Below are positions 9,558 to 20,164 of a stretch of DNA of 64,000 nt, in pieces. Within the stretch, counting starts at the first letter, position 1, and each line of letters opens with the position of its first letter. The notes beneath the pieces are model-generated. The model saw nothing but the letters and a program-made list of their open reading frames with translations, ran no database searches and had not been told where the DNA came from. Source of the stretch: Deefgea piscis (GTDB lineage: Bacteria > Pseudomonadota > Gammaproteobacteria > Burkholderiales > Chitinibacteraceae); assembly GCF_019665785.1 (NCBI RefSeq), contig NZ_CP081149.1, forward strand, positions 3,162,001 through 3,226,000. The letters are read 5' to 3'. The position numbers and the translations under genes are program-made.

Positions 9558-10184
9558 TTACTCAGGACGCAAAGCAGCAGCTTCACGCGCTAGCGCAGTA
9601 ATGCCAGCCCAATCGCCTTTAGCAACCATATCTTTCGGTGCCAACCAAGAGCCGCCAACACAGCCAACATTGGGCAATGCCAATAATTTAGGCGCTGATT
9701 CCAAGCTCACGCCGCCAGTTGGGCAGAATAAGATTTGTGGCAATGGACCGCCCATGGCTTTGAGCATACCCAAGCTACCCGCTTGTTCAGCGGGGAATAG
9801 CTTCATGGCATCAAAGCCTTCTTCAAGCGCTGCAATCGCTTCAGATGGCGTCATCACGCCTGGCAATAATTGGATACCGCAAGCACGAGCTGCAGCAGCT
9901 AATTTAGGCGTCAAACCTGGCGTTACCGCAAATACGGCACCGGCGTCTTTTGCTGCTTGGAATTGCTCTGGACGAACCACGGTGCCCACGCCAACAATCG
10001 CACCAGGTACGTTATCAACAATCGCTTTCACCGCAGCCAATGCAGCTTCGGTACGCAAAGTCACTTCTAAGACACGGATGCCGCCTTCAACCAAGGCTTT
10101 TGCCAAAGGTACTGCGTGTTCCACGTTTTCGATTACGAGCACCGGCATAACCGAGCACGAGCGCATGATGTCACGAATCTGCAT
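9558..10184 (-). CDS. eda: KDPG/KHG aldolase
   Basis: Splits 2-keto-3-deoxy-6-phosphogluconate into pyruvate and glyceraldehyde 3-phosphate, the last Entner-Doudoroff step; the family often also cleaves 4-hydroxy-2-oxoglutarate. The Schiff-base lysine is K128 in FDAMKLFPAEQ, and the acid/base glutamate is E40 in LEVTLRT. The GVGTV and ATPG-like (AVTPG) phosphate-loop motifs are present. At 208 aa it is normal for the class I family. It lies downstream of edd on the same strand with a 192-bp spacer, so it may have its own promoter. Confidence 0.96.
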   Translation of the reverse strand: MQIRDIMRSCSVMPVLVIENVEHAVPLAKALVEGGIRVLEVTLRTEAALAAVKAIVDNVPGAIVGVGTVVRPEQFQAAKDAGAVFAVTPGLTPKLAAAARACGIQLLPGVMTPSEAIAALEEGFDAMKLFPAEQAGSLGMLKAMGGPLPQILFCPTGGVSLESAPKLLALPNVGCVGGSWLAPKDMVAKGDWAGITALAREAAALRPE

Positions 10185-10254
10185 TTTTAACTCTTCCGTT
10201 TTACGTTATGAAAATAAGCCGTCAAAAAATAACACAGCCCAAATAAAGCATAGA

Positions 10255-10299
10255 GTATATCGATCCAAACCAATCAAATCATGACCTAGATCGATATAC
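10255..10299. repeat. GTATATCGATC inverted repeat in the edd-eda spacer
   Basis: GTATATCGATC at 10255..10265 and its exact reverse complement GATCGATATAC at 10289..10299 make an 11-bp perfect inverted repeat with a 23-bp loop. Similar GTATAT-containing palindromes occur in other spacers (45413, 49489). It could be a protein-binding site or a small repeat family. Confidence 0.55.
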
Positions 10300-10376
10300 C
10301 GTCAGATATAACCAGAACTACACATACCCAATGCGCTAAGCGCACCATTCTTCATCCTACAGACACTACGAAGCGC

Positions 10377-12200
10377 TTAATGCGCTAAGCCCATGCTGAC
10401 CGCGCCTTCTTCGGCACCGGTCGCATTTTGGCGGAAAGTCGCAAACAACTCGCGACCCATGCCGTGTTCATTTTTACTCAGATCCGCTGTCACCACTTCG
10501 CGCGCGGCCCACTCAGCGGCATCGACTTGTGCTTCAAGCACGCCGGTTTCGGCATTGAGCAAAATCATATCGCCAGTGCGCACTTTACCTAAGGCACCGC
10601 CGGACACCACTTCTGGCGTAATGTGAATTGCAGCAGGTACTTTACCCGACGCGCCCGACATACGACCATCGGTCACCAGTGCCACTTTGAAACCACGATC
10701 TTGCAACACGCCCAATGGTGGCGTGAGCTTGTGCAGCTCAGGCATACCGTTAGCACGTGGACCTTGGAAGCGCACCACCGCAATAAAATCACGCTCAAGC
10801 TCGCCACGTTTAAAGGCTGCTATCACGTCTTCTTGATCGTCAAACACAATCGCTGGTGCATTCACTACGCGGAATTCAGGCGCAACCGCCGAAGTTTTAA
10901 TTACCGCACGACCTAAATTACCTTGCAGCAACTTAGTGCCGCCATCGGCTTGGAATGGATTCGCAACGGTGCTCAATACCTCTGCATCACCGGCAACCGT
11001 TGGTGCATCACGCCACACCACAACACCATTATCCAAGAAAGGCTCTTGCGCATAATGGCGCAAACCAAAGCCAGCGGCAGTCCACACATCGTTGTGCAAC
11101 AAACCAGCGTCGAGCAATTCACGAATCACATAGCCCATACCACCAGCGGCGTGGAAGTGGTTCACATCGGCCGCGCCATTTGGATAGACTTTAGCCAACA
11201 ACGGAATGATGCTTGATAAATCACTAAAGTCAGACCAATCAATCATGACACCAGCTGCACGGGCAATCGCGATCAAGTGAATCGTATGGTTGGTAGAGCC
11301 ACCCGTAGCCAGCAAGCCAATAATGCCATTGATGATGGTTTTTTCGTCAACCACTTTACCGACGGGAATAAATTCATTACCCAATGATGTAATTTGCGCT
11401 GCGCGCTTGGCGGCAGCCATAGTCAATGCATCACGCAATGGTGTGCCTGGATTAGTAAAGGCTGCGCCTGGCAAATGCAGACCCATGATTTCCATCAGCA
11501 TTTGATTGGAGTTGGCCGTACCAAAGAAAGTACAAGTACCCGCACCGTGGTAAGAGCCTTCTTCTGATGCCAACAGGGCATCGCGCCCTACTTTGCCTTC
11601 AGCAAAAAGCTGACGAGTGACATTTTTTTCTTTGTTTGAAATACCGCTGGTCATAGGACCCGCTGGTACAAAAATTGTTGGTAGATGGCCAAACTGTAAT
11701 GCGCCAATCAACAGACCCGGAACGATTTTGTCGCAAACACCAAGACATAAAGTCGCATCAAACATATTGTGCGACAAAGCCACTGCCGTTGACATCGCGA
11801 TCACATCACGACTAAACAAGGACAATTCCATCCCTGCTTGACCTTGTGTCACCCCATCACACATTGCTGGCACACCGCCAGCAAACTGTGCCGTTGCGCC
11901 AACTTCGTGAGCGGCGCGCTTAATCAATGCTGGAAAAGCGTCAAATGGCTGATGCGCCGACAACATTTCGTTGTATGAAGACACAATGGCCAGATTAGGC
12001 TGACGCATTTCACGCAACATGATTTTGTCGGTCTCTGGCATTGCAGCCCAAGCATGCGCCTGATTGGTACAGGCTAAACCTTTACGAACCGGCTCTTTAC
12101 TTGCAGCGAGCTCCATACGTGCTAAATAACGACCACGAGACGCTTTACTGCGTTCAATAACACGTTGTGTTACTTCGACCAGACGAGGATGCAATGTCAT
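10377..12200 (-). CDS. edd: Phosphogluconate dehydratase
   Basis: Dehydrates 6-phosphogluconate to KDPG, the committing step of the Entner-Doudoroff pathway. It is a 4Fe-4S enzyme of the IlvD/Edd family. Family blocks seen are [36 protein letters not shown] with a cluster cysteine, [28 protein letters not shown], and [17 protein letters not shown]. The length (607 aa) matches Edd rather than the shorter IlvD. It is transcribed away from zwf, and a HexR-like operator overlaps its predicted -10 (12259..12273). Confidence 0.97.
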   Translation of the reverse strand: MTLHPRLVEVTQRVIERSKASRGRYLARMELAASKEPVRKGLACTNQAHAWAAMPETDKIMLREMRQPNLAIVSSYNEMLSAHQPFDAFPALIKRAAHEVGATAQFAGGVPAMCDGVTQGQAGMELSLFSRDVIAMSTAVALSHNMFDATLCLGVCDKIVPGLLIGALQFGHLPTIFVPAGPMTSGISNKEKNVTRQLFAEGKVGRDALLASEEGSYHGAGTCTFFGTANSNQMLMEIMGLHLPGAAFTNPGTPLRDALTMAAAKRAAQITSLGNEFIPVGKVVDEKTIINGIIGLLATGGSTNHTIHLIAIARAAGVMIDWSDFSDLSSIIPLLAKVYPNGAADVNHFHAAGGMGYVIRELLDAGLLHNDVWTAAGFGLRHYAQEPFLDNGVVVWRDAPTVAGDAEVLSTVANPFQADGGTKLLQGNLGRAVIKTSAVAPEFRVVNAPAIVFDDQEDVIAAFKRGELERDFIAVVRFQGPRANGMPELHKLTPPLGVLQDRGFKVALVTDGRMSGASGKVPAAIHITPEVVSGGALGKVRTGDMILLNAETGVLEAQVDAAEWAAREVVTADLSKNEHGMGRELFATFRQNATGAEEGAVSMGLAH

Positions 12201-12258
12201 ACGGAACTCCTGATAGGCTGAGGGATCAGCACTCAGCTAAAATGCTTATGAAATTTGG

Positions 12259-12273
12259 CGTAGTTTTACTACA
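12259..12273 (-). promoter_or_regulatory. HexR-like operator overlapping the edd promoter
   Basis: On the minus strand the site reads TGTAGTAAAACTACG, matching the TGTARTAAAATTACA type recalled for HexR sites of gammaproteobacteria. A candidate promoter, TTGCTC, 17-bp spacer, TAAAAC, has its -10 inside this site, so binding would block RNA polymerase. hexR is in the same cluster at 14853. Confidence 0.7.
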
Positions 12274-12426
12274 ATCAGCGCGCTAGAGCAACCCAAAAAG
12301 TACGTCAGCCACTCGCGCTGCAACGCAACATTGGTGTTTAGTACCATGGACTTGACGCGCAAAACGGTAAAAATACCCATAAGGAAAAACTTAAAATCTA
12401 AATTCGTTTGCACCGTCATTTAGGCA

Positions 12427-12441
12427 TGTAGTAAGATTACA
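12427..12441 (+). promoter_or_regulatory. HexR-like operator overlapping the zwf promoter
   Basis: TGTAGTAAGATTACA differs from the TGTARTAAAATTACA consensus at a single position. A candidate promoter TTGCAC, 18-bp spacer, TAAGAT places the -10 inside the operator, the same arrangement as at edd. It lies about 72 bp before the zwf start. Confidence 0.75.
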
Positions 12442-12512
12442 AAGCTTACTTGTTAACCTGTATCATTTAGGTGCATATTAACCCCCCTTATTATCAGGAA
12501 GGATTTGCTGCA

Positions 12513-13961
12513 ATGAACCCGATCGACGCTTTCGACATGGTATTTTTTGGCGGCACTGGTGACTTAGCCTTGCGCAAGTTACTACCGGCACTTTACCACC
12601 AACACCAAGACGGCAACCTTCCAAAAGATGGCCGGATTATTTGCTTAGGCCGCAGCCCTTCAGACACGGCAAGCTACACCGCTAAAGCGCAAAGCAAAGC
12701 CAAAGAATTTTTAGGTAGCCACTATAACGAAGCCGATTGGGCTCAGTTCGCGGAACGCATCGAATACTTTAAAGTCGATGCCCATACCCTCAGCGACTTC
12801 GAGATTTTAGCTGAAGCACTGAATATTTATCCAAATCGTAGCCGTGTATTCTACCTCTCAACTGCGCCAGATTTCTTTGCTCCGATTGCAAAAAATTTAG
12901 CGGCAGTCGGTCTTAACCAAGGCAACTCACGCGTCGTACTCGAGAAGCCACTCGGCCACGACTTAGAATCTTCGAATAAAATCAACGATGAAGTCGGCGA
13001 ATACTTTCAAGAACAGCAAATTTACCGCATTGACCATTACTTGGGTAAAGAGCCGGTTCTGAATTTGATTGCATTGCGTTTTGCCAACACTTTGCTTGAA
13101 CCGCTATGGCGTCGCGAATGGATTCGCGACGTACAAATCACCGTCACCGAACAAGTTGGCGTCGAAACCCGTGCGGATTTTTATGACAAAACCGGTGCAC
13201 TGCGCGATATGGTGCAAAACCATCTGTTGCAACTGTTAACGATTGTGGCAATGGAGCCGCCAGCGTCTATTGATGCTGACGCAGTTCGTGACGAAAAACT
13301 CAAAGTATTGCGTGCACTCAAACCGCTCACACCTGAAAACGTTCACAACAAAGTGGTACGCGGTCAGTATCGTGCCGGCGCTGTTGGCGGCAAAGCCGTT
13401 CCTGGCTATCAAGACGAGCCTGGTGTACCTGCAGGTTCGAAAGCGGAAACCTTTGTGGCATTAAAAGCCGAGATCGAAACTTGGCGTTGGGCTGGCGTGC
13501 CGTTCTTCTTGCGTACCGGTAAACGCTTGCAAGAACGTCTGGCTGAAATCGTCATTAATTTCCGTGCAGCGCCGACGTCGATTTTTGGCAAAAACATGCA
13601 AGCGAACCGCATGGTGATTCAATTACAACCGGATGAGTCAGTTCGTCTCTACCTGTTGGCCAAAGAACCAGGTCGTGAACGTTTGCGCGAAGTGTATTTG
13701 GACTTGGATTTCAAAGAAACCTTCAGCACCCGCAGTCCAGAAGCATATGAACGTTTGTTGATGGATGTCATCAAAGGCGATCTATCCCTGTTTGTACGTC
13801 GTGATGAACAACGTGCCGCATGGCGTTGGGTTGAGCCAATTATCGAGAGCTGGGAAAATAGTTCAGAAGGTCCGAAAACCTATACTGCCGGCACTTGGGG
13901 CCCAGCAGCATCCTCAGCCCTATTATCTCGCGACGGTTTGTGCTGGCACGAAGAATCTTGA
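12513..13961 (+). CDS. zwf: Glucose-6-phosphate 1-dehydrogenase
   Basis: Oxidises glucose 6-phosphate to 6-phosphogluconolactone with NADP or NAD. The start was set at the ATG at 12513 because AGGAAGGA lies 9 bases before it and the product then begins MNPIDAFDMVFFGGTGDLA, with the nucleotide-binding GGTGDLA motif in its usual place. An upstream ATG at 12471 would add 14 unlikely residues. The substrate-binding RIDHYLGKEPV motif (K of HYLGK) is intact. Length is 482 aa. pgl follows after a spacer that forms a strong hairpin. Expression is probably repressed by HexR through the site at 12427. Confidence 0.97.
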   Translation: MNPIDAFDMVFFGGTGDLALRKLLPALYHQHQDGNLPKDGRIICLGRSPSDTASYTAKAQSKAKEFLGSHYNEADWAQFAERIEYFKVDAHTLSDFEILAEALNIYPNRSRVFYLSTAPDFFAPIAKNLAAVGLNQGNSRVVLEKPLGHDLESSNKINDEVGEYFQEQQIYRIDHYLGKEPVLNLIALRFANTLLEPLWRREWIRDVQITVTEQVGVETRADFYDKTGALRDMVQNHLLQLLTIVAMEPPASIDADAVRDEKLKVLRALKPLTPENVHNKVVRGQYRAGAVGGKAVPGYQDEPGVPAGSKAETFVALKAEIETWRWAGVPFFLRTGKRLQERLAEIVINFRAAPTSIFGKNMQANRMVIQLQPDESVRLYLLAKEPGRERLREVYLDLDFKETFSTRSPEAYERLLMDVIKGDLSLFVRRDEQRAAWRWVEPIIESWENSSEGPKTYTAGTWGPAASSALLSRDGLCWHEES

Positions 13962-13979
13962 TCTGCAACAAACCTTAAA

Positions 13980-14025
13980 GAGTTTCCCTAAATTTTGACT
14001 AGATATGGCAAAATTGGGGAAACTC
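13980..14025 (+). other. Strong hairpin in the zwf-pgl spacer
   Basis: GAGTTTCCCTAAATTTTG at the left pairs with CAAAATTGGGGAAACTC at the right with one bulge and a loop of about 11 bases. No T run follows, so it is not a standard terminator. Likely roles are an RNA processing or 3'-end stability element that sets zwf against pgl levels. Confidence 0.7.
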
Positions 14026-14064
14026 CGTATTGCATTGCACAATTATAAAACTGGAGATCCACGC

Positions 14065-14763
14065 ATGACGTTGCAATGGCATGAGTTCACAAGTAAAGAC
14101 GAACTCGACCTCAAACTCGCTCAATCCATTGCCCAACAACTCCAAGCGGCGATTACTGAGCGGGGCTCAGCGAGCCTGGCCGTATCGGGTGGTCGCACAC
14201 CCGCTGGTATGTTTAAAGCATTGCGCACCAGTGATATTGATTGGTCAAAAGTGATCATTACCTTGGTGGATGAACGCTGGGTACCTATCGATCACGCAGA
14301 TAGTAATGAACGCCTAACGCGCGAAAATCTATTGCAAGACAATGCAGCTGCAGCGCAGTTTATTTCTATGGTCAACGATGCCGCAACGCCACATGCCGGT
14401 CTTGCAGGTATTGAAGCCGAACTCAAAAAAATCAAAGCCCCTATTGATATACTCATCCTAGGTATGGGTGATGATGGTCATACCGCGTCTTTATTCCCTA
14501 ACGCCGTAGAGCTCGAAGCCGCCTGTGTTTCCACAGACTGGGTCGCCGCAGTCACACCGCCGGTTGCACCGCATTCGCGCATCACGCTTACTTTGCCGAC
14601 GATTGCAAAAGCACGCAATCTTTACGTGCATATCACCGGCGAAGGCAAAAAAGAATTGCTGCAACACGCCATGCAAGAACAAAAGTCACTGACCGAGCAA
14701 TATCCAATTCGCCGTGTGCTCGACCAAAGCGAGCAACCTGCTCAGGTTTATTGGACTGCTTAA
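14065..14763 (+). CDS. pgl: 6-phosphogluconolactonase
   Basis: Hydrolyses 6-phosphogluconolactone to 6-phosphogluconate. The ATG at 14065 follows a GGAG site at the right distance and gives MTLQWHEFTSKDELDLKLAQ, a normal 232-aa DevB-type enzyme. A start further up at 14005 lies inside the hairpin and is rejected. Motifs seen are LAVSGGRTPAGMFKAL, TLVDERWVP and LGMGDDGHTASLFP, the last with the catalytic histidine. In Neisseria, as I recall it, glk lies between pgl and hexR; here hexR follows directly. Confidence 0.95.
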   Translation: MTLQWHEFTSKDELDLKLAQSIAQQLQAAITERGSASLAVSGGRTPAGMFKALRTSDIDWSKVIITLVDERWVPIDHADSNERLTRENLLQDNAAAAQFISMVNDAATPHAGLAGIEAELKKIKAPIDILILGMGDDGHTASLFPNAVELEAACVSTDWVAAVTPPVAPHSRITLTLPTIAKARNLYVHITGEGKKELLQHAMQEQKSLTEQYPIRRVLDQSEQPAQVYWTA

Positions 14764-14795
14764 GTGAACCGTTTTTCCTTTAACTTTTTTCTATC

Positions 14796-14825
14796 AACGC
14801 CAAAGCAGTCATCCTGCTTGGCGTT
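14796..14825 (+). terminator. Hairpin between pgl and hexR
   Basis: AACGCCAAAGCAG, a short loop and CTGCTTGGCGTT form a long stem with one bulge. The T run after it is poor (ATTGCG), so it may only reduce read-through into hexR or act as an RNA stability element. Confidence 0.5.
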
Positions 14826-14852
14826 ATTGCGTTTGATTGAGGGCGCTAAATA

Positions 14853-15698
14853 ATGCTCGAACGAATCAAAGCAGTACTCGACACTTTGTCTAAATCCGAA
14901 CGCAAAGTAGCTGATTTAGTGCTGGCGCAACCCAATTTAGTCGCCAATGCGCCAATTGCCCAAATTGCCGATCTGGCCGCAGTTTCTCAGCCCACCGTGA
15001 TCCGCTTTTGCCGTTCACTCAATTGCTCAGGATTGCAAGACTTCAAACTACGCCTCACGCGCAGTTTGGTTTCTGGCGTACCGTATGTGCATTCGATGGT
15101 TTCTGCGGATGACTCCGCGCACGATTTGGCAAAAAAATTATTCGACAATAATATTTCTCATCTACTGCGTTGTCGTAATGAACTCGATACCGATGTATTA
15201 GAAAAAGCCATCAAGATTTTATCTAATACGCCAAAAATTGAAGTTTGGGGACAAGGTCAGTCGGGTGCCGTAGCGATTGATGCGCAGAATAAATTTTTCC
15301 GTCTTGGCGTACCGACGGTGGCTTATACCGATCCGCATATGCACGGCATGAGCGCATCGATGCTTAAACCGGGCGATGCGGTGATTGCGGTGTCTAATTC
15401 GGGCCGCACTTTAGATATGCTGCGCTCGGTTGAGATTGCGCGTGATTCAGGCGCCGATGTGATCGGCATTACCCATTCCAAATCACCAATGGCCAAACGC
15501 TGCAATATTTGTTTGTTTGCCGACACGATGGAAGATCCTGATTTATACACGCCAATGATTACCCGCATCGTGCATTTGGTCATCATCGATGTATTGGCCG
15601 TGGGTGTCGCACTCAAACGTGGCCCTGAGCTGATCGATCAGCTTGAGAAAATGAAACGCAATATGAAAGAAAAACGAGTTCGTGGACATGAGCACTAA
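14853..15698 (+). CDS. hexR: HexR transcriptional regulator (RpiR family)
   Basis: A 281-residue repressor with an N-terminal RpiR-type helix-turn-helix (about residues 1-75, including [16 protein letters not shown] and [15 protein letters not shown]) and a C-terminal SIS sugar-phosphate domain (about 125-255, with [19 protein letters not shown] and [14 protein letters not shown]). HexR proteins bind KDPG and release DNA when Entner-Doudoroff flux is high. Location between pgl and pgi and two HexR-like operators between edd and zwf support the identity. pgi follows with a 55-bp gap, so the two are probably co-transcribed. Confidence 0.9.
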   Translation: MLERIKAVLDTLSKSERKVADLVLAQPNLVANAPIAQIADLAAVSQPTVIRFCRSLNCSGLQDFKLRLTRSLVSGVPYVHSMVSADDSAHDLAKKLFDNNISHLLRCRNELDTDVLEKAIKILSNTPKIEVWGQGQSGAVAIDAQNKFFRLGVPTVAYTDPHMHGMSASMLKPGDAVIAVSNSGRTLDMLRSVEIARDSGADVIGITHSKSPMAKRCNICLFADTMEDPDLYTPMITRIVHLVIIDVLAVGVALKRGPELIDQLEKMKRNMKEKRVRGHEH

Positions 15699-15753
15699 AA
15701 AAATTCGCCCTCACACGGCAATACCTGCAAGCGATCAACAAGGAACGATTCCG

Positions 15754-17400
15754 ATGTCTAACCTAACCTCTTCTCCTGCTTGGCTGGCACTTGCTGAGCA
15801 CTTCAAAGAAGTGTCACCAATGCATATGCGCGATTTATTTAATAATGATCCGCATCGATTTGAAAGGTTTTCGCTTGAATCGGGTGGTCTATTTTTTGAT
15901 TACTCAAAAAACAGAATTACCGAAAAAACCATGAGCTTGCTCATGGACTTGGCGCGTCAATCGGGCTTGGTCGATCGCGTTGAAAAAATGTTTTCTGGTG
16001 AAAAAATCAACACCACCGAAAATCGTGCCGTACTGCATACCGCATTACGTAATTTAGACCGCACGCCCATCATGGTCGACGGCGAAGACGTGATGCCTAA
16101 AGTCAATGCAGTGAAAGAGCAAATTGGCGTTTTTTCCGACAAAGTTCGCTCTGGTGAATGGCAAGGTTACACCGGCAAACCGATTACCGACATTGTGAAC
16201 ATCGGTATTGGTGGTTCAGATTTAGGCCCGTTGATGGTCTGCCAAGCACTCAAAGAATACGGTCACGCTCGTTTAACAATGCACTTTGTTTCAACCGTTG
16301 ATGGCGACCAAATTGTCTCAACGCTCAAGCAGCTTGATCCTGAAACCACGTTATTTATTGTTGCGTCAAAAACCTTTACCACCCAAGAAACCATTACCAA
16401 TGCGCGCACCGCCCGCAAATGGTTCTTGTCGAGCGCGCTCGAAGAAAAACACATTGCTAAACACTTTGTTGCCGTTTCGACCAATAGCAAAGCCGTGGCT
16501 GAGTTTGGTATCGACATCAACAATATGTTTGAATTCTGGGATTGGGTTGGCGGTCGTTACAGCCTGTGGTCAGCGATTGGCCTGCCAATTGCGATCTTCT
16601 TAGGTAAGCATAACTACCAAGATTTGCTGCATGGCGCGTACACCATGGATCAACACTTCCGTGGCAAACCCCTCGAGCAAAATCTACCGGTCATTATGGG
16701 GATGCTGGGCATTTGGTATGCCAACTTCTTTGATGCCACTACGTATTTGATCTCTCCGTACAATCAATGCTTGTCGCGCTTTCCAGCCTACTTGCAACAA
16801 TTGGATATGGAATCAAACGGCAAGTCGATTGATCTCGATGGCAATCGCGTTGATTACGCCACCGGCCCTGTGGTTTGGGGTGATGCGGGTATTAACGGCC
16901 AGCACGCATATTATCAAATGCTGCATCAAGGTACCCAGCTACTGCCTATCGACTTTATTGCGACCATTGAGCATCCGGATATTCCAGAGCCACACAGCAC
17001 CATTTTAATGGCCAATGTGTTTGCCCAAACCGAAGCCTTTATGCGCGGTAAAAATGAAGCCGAAGTTCGAGCCGAACTCGACAAGGCCGGTATTACCGGC
17101 GAAGCCCAAGAAAAACTCGTGCCGCACAAGATTTTCAAAGGCAATCGCCCAACCAATACCATTTTGATGCAACGCCTAACGCCACGCCGTTTAGGTGCGT
17201 TGATTGCCCTGTATGAACATAAAGTATTCGTCCAAGGCACCGTATGGAATGTCAATTCCTACGATCAATGGGGCGTTGAGCTCGGCAAGCAATTGGCCAA
17301 GGCGATCGAGGCGGATCTAACTACCCCAGGTCTGACACATTCGCATGATGCATCGACCAATGGTTTAATCAATTACTACAAGCGGAACACCCCGCGCTAA
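15754..17400 (+). CDS. pgi: Glucose-6-phosphate isomerase
   Basis: Interconverts glucose 6-phosphate and fructose 6-phosphate. The ATG at 15754 is preceded by AAGGA at 9 bases and gives a 548-residue enzyme starting [17 protein letters not shown]; the longer frame from 15682 overlaps hexR and is less likely. Family signatures are [15 protein letters not shown], the [17 protein letters not shown] block, [15 protein letters not shown] and the C-terminal [13 protein letters not shown] with the catalytic lysine. In a pathway without a visible phosphofructokinase it would feed fructose 6-phosphate back into the Entner-Doudoroff route. Confidence 0.96.
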   Translation: MSNLTSSPAWLALAEHFKEVSPMHMRDLFNNDPHRFERFSLESGGLFFDYSKNRITEKTMSLLMDLARQSGLVDRVEKMFSGEKINTTENRAVLHTALRNLDRTPIMVDGEDVMPKVNAVKEQIGVFSDKVRSGEWQGYTGKPITDIVNIGIGGSDLGPLMVCQALKEYGHARLTMHFVSTVDGDQIVSTLKQLDPETTLFIVASKTFTTQETITNARTARKWFLSSALEEKHIAKHFVAVSTNSKAVAEFGIDINNMFEFWDWVGGRYSLWSAIGLPIAIFLGKHNYQDLLHGAYTMDQHFRGKPLEQNLPVIMGMLGIWYANFFDATTYLISPYNQCLSRFPAYLQQLDMESNGKSIDLDGNRVDYATGPVVWGDAGINGQHAYYQMLHQGTQLLPIDFIATIEHPDIPEPHSTILMANVFAQTEAFMRGKNEAEVRAELDKAGITGEAQEKLVPHKIFKGNRPTNTILMQRLTPRRLGALIALYEHKVFVQGTVWNVNSYDQWGVELGKQLAKAIEADLTTPGLTHSHDASTNGLINYYKRNTPR

Positions 17401-17408
17401 CCCCAAAG

Positions 17409-17459
17409 GGCGACTACTCGTCGCCTGTTTACAAACAATATCCGAACCGATCATCGGAT
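17409..17459 (+). other. Two hairpins between pgi and aceE
   Basis: GGCGAC/GTCGCC (17409..17425) is followed by TGTTTAC, and ATCCGA/TCGGAT (17440..17459) lies just after. The first could be a weak pgi terminator; the second is in the probable aceE leader. No strong T run is present. Confidence 0.45.
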
Positions 17460-17493
17460 GTGTACCACAACACCACTCACAAGGTAGATACAA

Positions 17494-20154
17494 ATGGCAG
17501 AGCAACTCAATGACCATGATCCACAAGAAACTAAAGAATGGCGCGATGCTTTAGCAAGCGTGATTGAAACTGAGGGCGCTGAGCGTGCTCATTTCTTAGT
17601 GGAACAATTGGTCGATCACGCCCGTCAAGACGGTGTCAATATTCCATACACCGCGACCACTGCTTACATCAATACCATTCCAGCGCACTTACAAGCCAAA
17701 CATCCAGGCAATGCGCATCTTGAAGAACGTATTTTGTCGTATACCCGCTGGAATGCGGCGGCAATGGTGGTTAAAGCCAATCGTTTTGATGGTGATTTAG
17801 GTGGCCACGTTTCATCGTTTGCCTCTGCTGCTACTTTGTATGATGTGGGCTGGAATCACTTCTGGCACGCTGCAGACGAAAACCACGGTGGTGACTTAGT
17901 TTACGTACAAGGTCATTCAGCGCCTGGCGTTTACGCACGTGCTTTCCTTGAAGGCCGTATCTCTGAAGAGCAACTGAATAAATTCCGTCAAGAAGTTGAT
18001 GGTGGCGGTTTGTCGTCTTACCCACACCCATGGTTGATGCCTGATTTCTGGCAATTCCCAACGGTATCAATGGGTCTTGGTCCATTAATGGCGATCTACC
18101 AAGCGCGCTTTATGAAATACCTCGATGACCGCGGCTTTACGCAAAAAGGCGATCGTCACGTATGGTGCTTCTGTGGTGATGGTGAAATGGATGAGCCAGA
18201 ATCACTCGGTGCGATTTCACTCGCGGGTCGTGAACACCTCGACAATCTGATTTTTGTGATTAACTGCAACTTGCAACGTCTTGACGGTCCAGTTCGCGGT
18301 AATGGCAAAATCATCCAAGAACTCGAAGGCGACTTCCGTGGTTCTGGCTGGAATGTGATTAAAGTCGTTTGGGGCACAGGCTGGGATGCGTTGTTGGCAC
18401 AAGACAAAAAAGGCTTGTTGCAAAAACGCATGATGGAAGTCGTTGACGGCGAATATCAAACCTACAAATCAAAAGATGGCGCTTATGTTCGCGCACATTT
18501 CTTTGGTGCTTACCCAGAATTGCTCGATCTAGTGTCTAGCATGTCCGATGATGACATCTGGCGTCTGACTCGCGGTGGTAATGATCTGTACAAAGTGTAT
18601 GCAGGTTATAAAGCGGCGGTACAACACAAAGGTCAACCCACCCTATTGCTGGTTAAAACAGTAAAAGGTTTTGGTCTAGGTACCGCTGGCGAATCACAAA
18701 ACGTGGCCCACAACACGAAAAAATTAGCCAATGACGATTTATTGAACCTGCGTGATCGCTTCAATATCCCATTGACTGACGAACAAGCTGCATCATGCAC
18801 GTTCTACATGCCACCAGCTGATTCTCCAGAATTGAAATACATGCACGAGCGTCGTAGTGCTTTAGGCGGCTTCTTGCCTAGCCGTAAGCCAGTGGATGAG
18901 CCACTCGAAGTGCCAGGTTTAGATCTATTTAAAGGTCTACTTGAGTCTTCAGGTGAGCGTGAAATGTCGACCACTATGGCTTTCGTACGTATTTTGACTG
19001 CCTTGGCCAAAGACAAGAAAATCGGTAATCGCGTTGTACCTATCGTTCCGGATGAATCACGCACCTTTGGTATGGAAGGTTTGTTCCGTCAACTCGGTAT
19101 TTGGTCACACGTAGGCCAATTGTACGAGCCACAAGATGCTGACCAATTGATGTTCTACAAAGAGTCAAAAACCGGTCAAATTTTGCAAGAAGGGATTAAC
19201 GAAGCTGGCGCGATGAGCGATTGGATCGCGGCATCGACTTCTTACGCCAACCACGGCGTAACCATGATTCCGTTCTACATCTACTACTCAATGTTTGGTT
19301 TCCAACGTATCGGTGACTTGGCTTGGGCAGCAGGCGACTTGCGCGCACGCGGTTTCTTGATTGGTGGTACTGCGGGTCGCACGACATTGAATGGCGAAGG
19401 CTTGCAGCATCAAGACGGCCATGGTCACTTGTTTGCAGAATTCATCCCAAGCTGCGTATCGTACGATCCAACGTTTGCGTATGAATTGGCGGTGATTGTA
19501 CAAGACGGTATGCGCCGTATGTACCAAGACCAAGAGAACATCTATTACTACCTGTCAGTCATGAACGAAAACTACACCCAGCCGGCCATGCCAGCGGGTG
19601 CAGAAGCGGGCATCCTGAAAGGGATGTATATGTTCCAAGAAGGCCCGAAAGATGCCAAGCTCAAAGTGCAATTGATGGGTTCAGGCACGATTTTCCGTGA
19701 AGTAATCCAAGCTGCGGCATTACTTAAAGCCGATTTCGGTATCGAATCTGATATCTGGGCGTGCCCAAGCTTTAACGAATTGCGCCGCAATGGTATGGCT
19801 GCTGAGCGTCACAATATGCTCAACCCAATGGGTGAACAAGCCGTGCCATACGTGACCCAATGCTTAACTGGCCGCCAAGGTCCTGTAATCGCTGCAACCG
19901 ATTACAAACGCGCCTTTGCCGATCAAGTTCGCGAATATGTGCCAGGTCGTTACGTGGTACTCGGTTGCGATGGTTTTGGTCGTTCTGACTCACGCAAACA
20001 ATTGCGTAAGTTCTTTGAAGTCGACAGCTTCTACGTTGCGGTTGCCGCAATTAAAGCGTTGGCTGACGAAGGCAAGATCGGTAAAGAGAAGGTACTTGAA
20101 GCCATGGAAAAATATGGCATCAACCCAGCGAAACCAGCCCCTTGGACAGTGTAA
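17494..20154 (+). CDS. aceE: Pyruvate dehydrogenase E1 component, homodimeric type
   Basis: Decarboxylates pyruvate with thiamine diphosphate and passes the acetyl group to the lipoyl domains of E2. The 886-residue length is that of the AceE homodimeric family. The thiamine diphosphate motif is seen as FCGDGEMDEPESLGAISLAG followed by NLIFVINCNLQRLDGPVRGN. The conserved HGHLF block (GLQHQDGHGHLFAEF) and the C-terminal YVVLGCDGFGRSDSR are present. It is the first gene of the aceE-aceF-lpdA run; the spacer to aceF folds into two hairpins. Confidence 0.98.
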   Translation: MAEQLNDHDPQETKEWRDALASVIETEGAERAHFLVEQLVDHARQDGVNIPYTATTAYINTIPAHLQAKHPGNAHLEERILSYTRWNAAAMVVKANRFDGDLGGHVSSFASAATLYDVGWNHFWHAADENHGGDLVYVQGHSAPGVYARAFLEGRISEEQLNKFRQEVDGGGLSSYPHPWLMPDFWQFPTVSMGLGPLMAIYQARFMKYLDDRGFTQKGDRHVWCFCGDGEMDEPESLGAISLAGREHLDNLIFVINCNLQRLDGPVRGNGKIIQELEGDFRGSGWNVIKVVWGTGWDALLAQDKKGLLQKRMMEVVDGEYQTYKSKDGAYVRAHFFGAYPELLDLVSSMSDDDIWRLTRGGNDLYKVYAGYKAAVQHKGQPTLLLVKTVKGFGLGTAGESQNVAHNTKKLANDDLLNLRDRFNIPLTDEQAASCTFYMPPADSPELKYMHERRSALGGFLPSRKPVDEPLEVPGLDLFKGLLESSGEREMSTTMAFVRILTALAKDKKIGNRVVPIVPDESRTFGMEGLFRQLGIWSHVGQLYEPQDADQLMFYKESKTGQILQEGINEAGAMSDWIAASTSYANHGVTMIPFYIYYSMFGFQRIGDLAWAAGDLRARGFLIGGTAGRTTLNGEGLQHQDGHGHLFAEFIPSCVSYDPTFAYELAVIVQDGMRRMYQDQENIYYYLSVMNENYTQPAMPAGAEAGILKGMYMFQEGPKDAKLKVQLMGSGTIFREVIQAAALLKADFGIESDIWACPSFNELRRNGMAAERHNMLNPMGEQAVPYVTQCLTGRQGPVIAATDYKRAFADQVREYVPGRYVVLGCDGFGRSDSRKQLRKFFEVDSFYVAVAAIKALADEGKIGKEKVLEAMEKYGINPAKPAPWTV

Positions 20155-20164
20155 TCGAGTGAGT

